A DNA stretch of 64,000 bases, taken from NCBI RefSeq assembly GCF_947366995.1, contig NZ_CANBCC010000006.1:28208-92207 (forward strand). The letters run 5' to 3'. The stretch is from an uncultured Aquabacterium sp. (GTDB lineage: Bacteria > Pseudomonadota > Gammaproteobacteria > Burkholderiales > Burkholderiaceae_C). Below, piece after piece: positions 61,401 to 64,000 of the stretch (positions are counted from its first letter, which is position 1; every line of letters begins with the position of its first letter). Position numbers and translations under genes: made by a program. A model generated the notes under the pieces. It searched no databases. It worked only from the letters and a program-made list of their open reading frames with translations, and was not told the origin of the DNA.

Positions 61401-62204
61401 GTGCAGCCCGATGTGTCCCGTGATCCCGTGCCCGCGTCGCCGTCGCCTTCTGGCGACCCGGCGGCGGGTGGTCGTGTGGTGACATGGCGGGCGCTGATCC
61501 TGACGTCGATCGTGCTGGTGCTGGCCATGACGGCCGTGGCGGTCGGCGTGGCAGCGTATGCGTGGCACCACCTGGCCGCCCGTGTCACGCTGCGCGAACA
61601 GCAGGCCGACGTGCTGCTGCCCGAGTCGCTCGCTGTACGGGCCACCGTGGCCGAGGGCGTGACGGTGCGCATCGACCAGACGCTGCCGGTGCGCGTGCCC
61701 ATCCAGCAGGCACTGTCCATTCCGATCGACGACGAGATTCCGCTGGTGGTGAGCCTGGACACGACGGTGCCCATCGCGCTGGACGTGCCGGTAAAGACCG
61801 TGATCCGGCTGGACCAGTCCGTGGACGTGGACACCCGCGTGCAGACCCGGGTGCTGGGCATGACGCTGAACCTACCCATCCGGGGCCGTGTGCCCATCCA
61901 GGCCGATGTGCCGATCGACGTGATCGTGCCGGTGCGCGAACGGTTGCCCGTGGTGCTGCAGGCGCCGGCGCGGGTGAGCCTGCCCGAACCCATCCGCACC
62001 CGCATAGACACCGTGATCGAAGCCCGTGTGCCGGTGCGCGAGGTGCTGCATCTGCCGCTGTCGCGCCCGGTGGAGGCGAGTTTGCGCTTTCCTCAGCAGA
62101 CGGTGCGCGCCGGGCTGGCCGAGCTGGATCTGACCCTGCCGTTCCAGGCCCTGAGCATTGGCAGCTTGAAAGGGCCGGAGCCCACCGGTGCCCCTGTGCC
62201 ATGA
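61401..62204 (+). CDS. Membrane-anchored (V/I/L)P(V/I/L)-periodic protein of unknown function, paralogue A
   Basis: N-terminal TM ALILTSIVLVLAMTAVAVGVAAYAWHHL then beta-like periodic sequence; GTG start; overlaps the next gene by 4 bp. Confidence 0.75.
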   Translation: MQPDVSRDPVPASPSPSGDPAAGGRVVTWRALILTSIVLVLAMTAVAVGVAAYAWHHLAARVTLREQQADVLLPESLAVRATVAEGVTVRIDQTLPVRVPIQQALSIPIDDEIPLVVSLDTTVPIALDVPVKTVIRLDQSVDVDTRVQTRVLGMTLNLPIRGRVPIQADVPIDVIVPVRERLPVVLQAPARVSLPEPIRTRIDTVIEARVPVREVLHLPLSRPVEASLRFPQQTVRAGLAELDLTLPFQALSIGSLKGPEPTGAPVP

Positions 62205-62935
62205 CGGGCCACACAGGGGCGCCATCGGGCTGGCATCGTGTGGTGACACGTCCTCAGATGGTGGTGGTGGCGCTGCTGGTGCTGACCGTTTGGCTGGCCC
62301 TGATGGCCATGGGTGCGTGGTTGTTCTGGCGGCATGCCGAAGTGCGGCTCGCGCTGCGGGATCAGCCGCTCACGCTCACGTTGCCAGCCGGTCTGCAGGC
62401 CGCGGCGACAGTGAATCGCCCATTGACGTCGCGCCTGAAGGCGTCGCCCCGGGTGCCGCTGGAGGTGGATCAGCGGGTGCGGGTGCGCTTCGAGGATGCA
62501 CTGTCGGCCCGTGTCGCGTTGAAGACGGTGCTGCCTGTGCACACAGTGGTGCAGGTGGACCAGCAGGTCCGCGTGTCGGCGCCGGTGTCGCTGGATGTGC
62601 CGGTGGTTCGGTGGTTGCCGCCCTTCAAGGTGACGGTGCCGGTTCAGCTGGTGTTGCCGGTGCAGTTCAAGGTGCCAGTCGACACGCAGGTGCCACTGGA
62701 CCTCGACGTGCTGGTGAGTGGTCGCTGGCCGGAGGACCTGATCGTTCCCCTGAAGGCCAGCTGGAGCCTGCGGCCCGAACTGGACGCGCCGCTGCGAGCC
62801 GCATTGACGCGAGAGACGCTGTTCACCCTGCAGGGGCCGGTGGCGCCGCTCGCACTGCGCATCCCGGCGATGGACTTGCGCATGCCGGTAAGCTGGATGG
62901 CGCTGGTGGCGGCACCACCCCCGTTGACACGGTGA
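62201..62935 (+). CDS. Membrane-anchored (V/I/L)P(V/I/L)-periodic protein of unknown function, paralogue B
   Basis: N-terminal TM MVVVALLVLTVWLALMAMGAWLFW, then VRLALRDQPLTLTLPAGLQAAATV matching paralogue A VTLREQQADVLLPESLAVRATV. Confidence 0.78.
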   Translation: MTGHTGAPSGWHRVVTRPQMVVVALLVLTVWLALMAMGAWLFWRHAEVRLALRDQPLTLTLPAGLQAAATVNRPLTSRLKASPRVPLEVDQRVRVRFEDALSARVALKTVLPVHTVVQVDQQVRVSAPVSLDVPVVRWLPPFKVTVPVQLVLPVQFKVPVDTQVPLDLDVLVSGRWPEDLIVPLKASWSLRPELDAPLRAALTRETLFTLQGPVAPLALRIPAMDLRMPVSWMALVAAPPPLTR

Positions 62936-62954
62936 GCGGGCGCGCAGGCGCGCG

Positions 62955-63494
62955 TCAGGCCGTCTGCTGCAGCACGCCGAGGGCCTCTTCGCACCAATTG
63001 GCCCAGCTGGCCTCGTACATGATCCCGGTCTTGAGGATGAGATGCTGGATGCGCTTTTCCCGCGTGGCGGGGTGGCCGGGCGGGAAGTCGCGCGCTTCGA
63101 TGGCCCGGTAAGCGGCCAGGCGGGTCTGGTGCAGCTGCATGCGGCGGCGCAGCTCGTCTTCCAGGCCCAACGGGCCGATGGCGGCGTCGGCGCGCAGGCG
63201 CACCATCAGCTCGTCGCGCAGGTCGGTGGGCTCGGTGGGTTCGCGCACCCAGGCGCGCAGCGCGGCTTCGCCGGCGGGCAGCACCTGGTAGAGGCGCTTG
63301 CGGGTCTTGCCGCCGTCCGGCGCGGCGTCGGAAGCGATCCACCCGGCCTGTTCCATGCGGGCCAGCTCGCGGTAGATCTGCTGGTGGGTGGCGTGCCAGA
63401 AGAAGCCGATGGACTTGTCGAAGCGGCGGGCGAGGTCGTAGCCCGAGGACGGTTTTTCCAGCAACGAGGTCAGCAGGGCATGGGCGAGCGACAT
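62955..63494 (-). CDS. PadR-family transcriptional regulator
   Basis: MSLAHALLTSLLEKPSSGYDLARRFDKSIGFFWHATHQQIYRELARMEQAGWIASDAAPDGGKTRKRLYQVLPAGEAAL. Confidence 0.94.
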   Translation of the reverse strand: MSLAHALLTSLLEKPSSGYDLARRFDKSIGFFWHATHQQIYRELARMEQAGWIASDAAPDGGKTRKRLYQVLPAGEAALRAWVREPTEPTDLRDELMVRLRADAAIGPLGLEDELRRRMQLHQTRLAAYRAIEARDFPPGHPATREKRIQHLILKTGIMYEASWANWCEEALGVLQQTA

Positions 63495-63522
63495 GCGGCC
63501 AGTGTAGCGGGCCGGTGCGGGT

Positions 63523-63538
63523 ATGCAACCAGTTGCAT
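63523..63538. promoter_or_regulatory. Operator-like dyad 1, ATGCAACCAGTTGCAT
   Basis: Perfect 7-bp inverted repeat with 2-bp centre between padR and the divergent OYE-type gene. Confidence 0.8.
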
Positions 63539-63558
63539 GTTGTCGGCGACTCGATTAG

Positions 63559-64000
<442 letters not shown>

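Overview
This 64 kb, GC-rich, gene-dense chromosomal window looks betaproteobacterial (Burkholderiales-like, judged from gene content and order only). I saw no rRNA, tRNA, CRISPR array, insertion sequence or prophage. Main blocks: (1) dps, a NarL-type two-component pair, and a cheY-cheA-cheW cluster preceded by a small 'QFQDM' protein; (2) a HIT protein, a giant FAD/Fe-S oxidoreductase, GDPD, mpl, hemL, thiD and rubredoxin; (3) a pilGHIJ-pilL(chpA) type IV pilus chemosensory operon followed directly by a GGEEF diguanylate cyclase; (4) a photolyase, then an overlapping operon yqgE-ruvX-pyrR-pyrB-pyrX-plsC, in which the dihydroorotase-like protein lacks the HxH metal motif; (5) a porin, a small PstS-like protein, a desaturase, rpmBG, trxB, a Crp-family regulator, ftsK, lolA, a DEAD-box helicase with a repetitive Gly/Arg tail, and rarA; (6) a type VI secretion cluster (tssLKJ divergent from TPR lipoprotein-tssBC-hcp-tssEFGH) with no visible tssM, tssA or vgrG; (7) downstream of it, two overlapping paralogous genes for membrane-anchored proteins with beta-strand-like (V/I/L)P(V/I/L) periodicity, the best candidate here for something undescribed; (8) a padR gene divergent from an Old Yellow Enzyme-type oxidoreductase, with two perfect ATGCAAC-N2-GTTGCAT dyads between them. 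Calls come from reading translations by eye; no database search was run.
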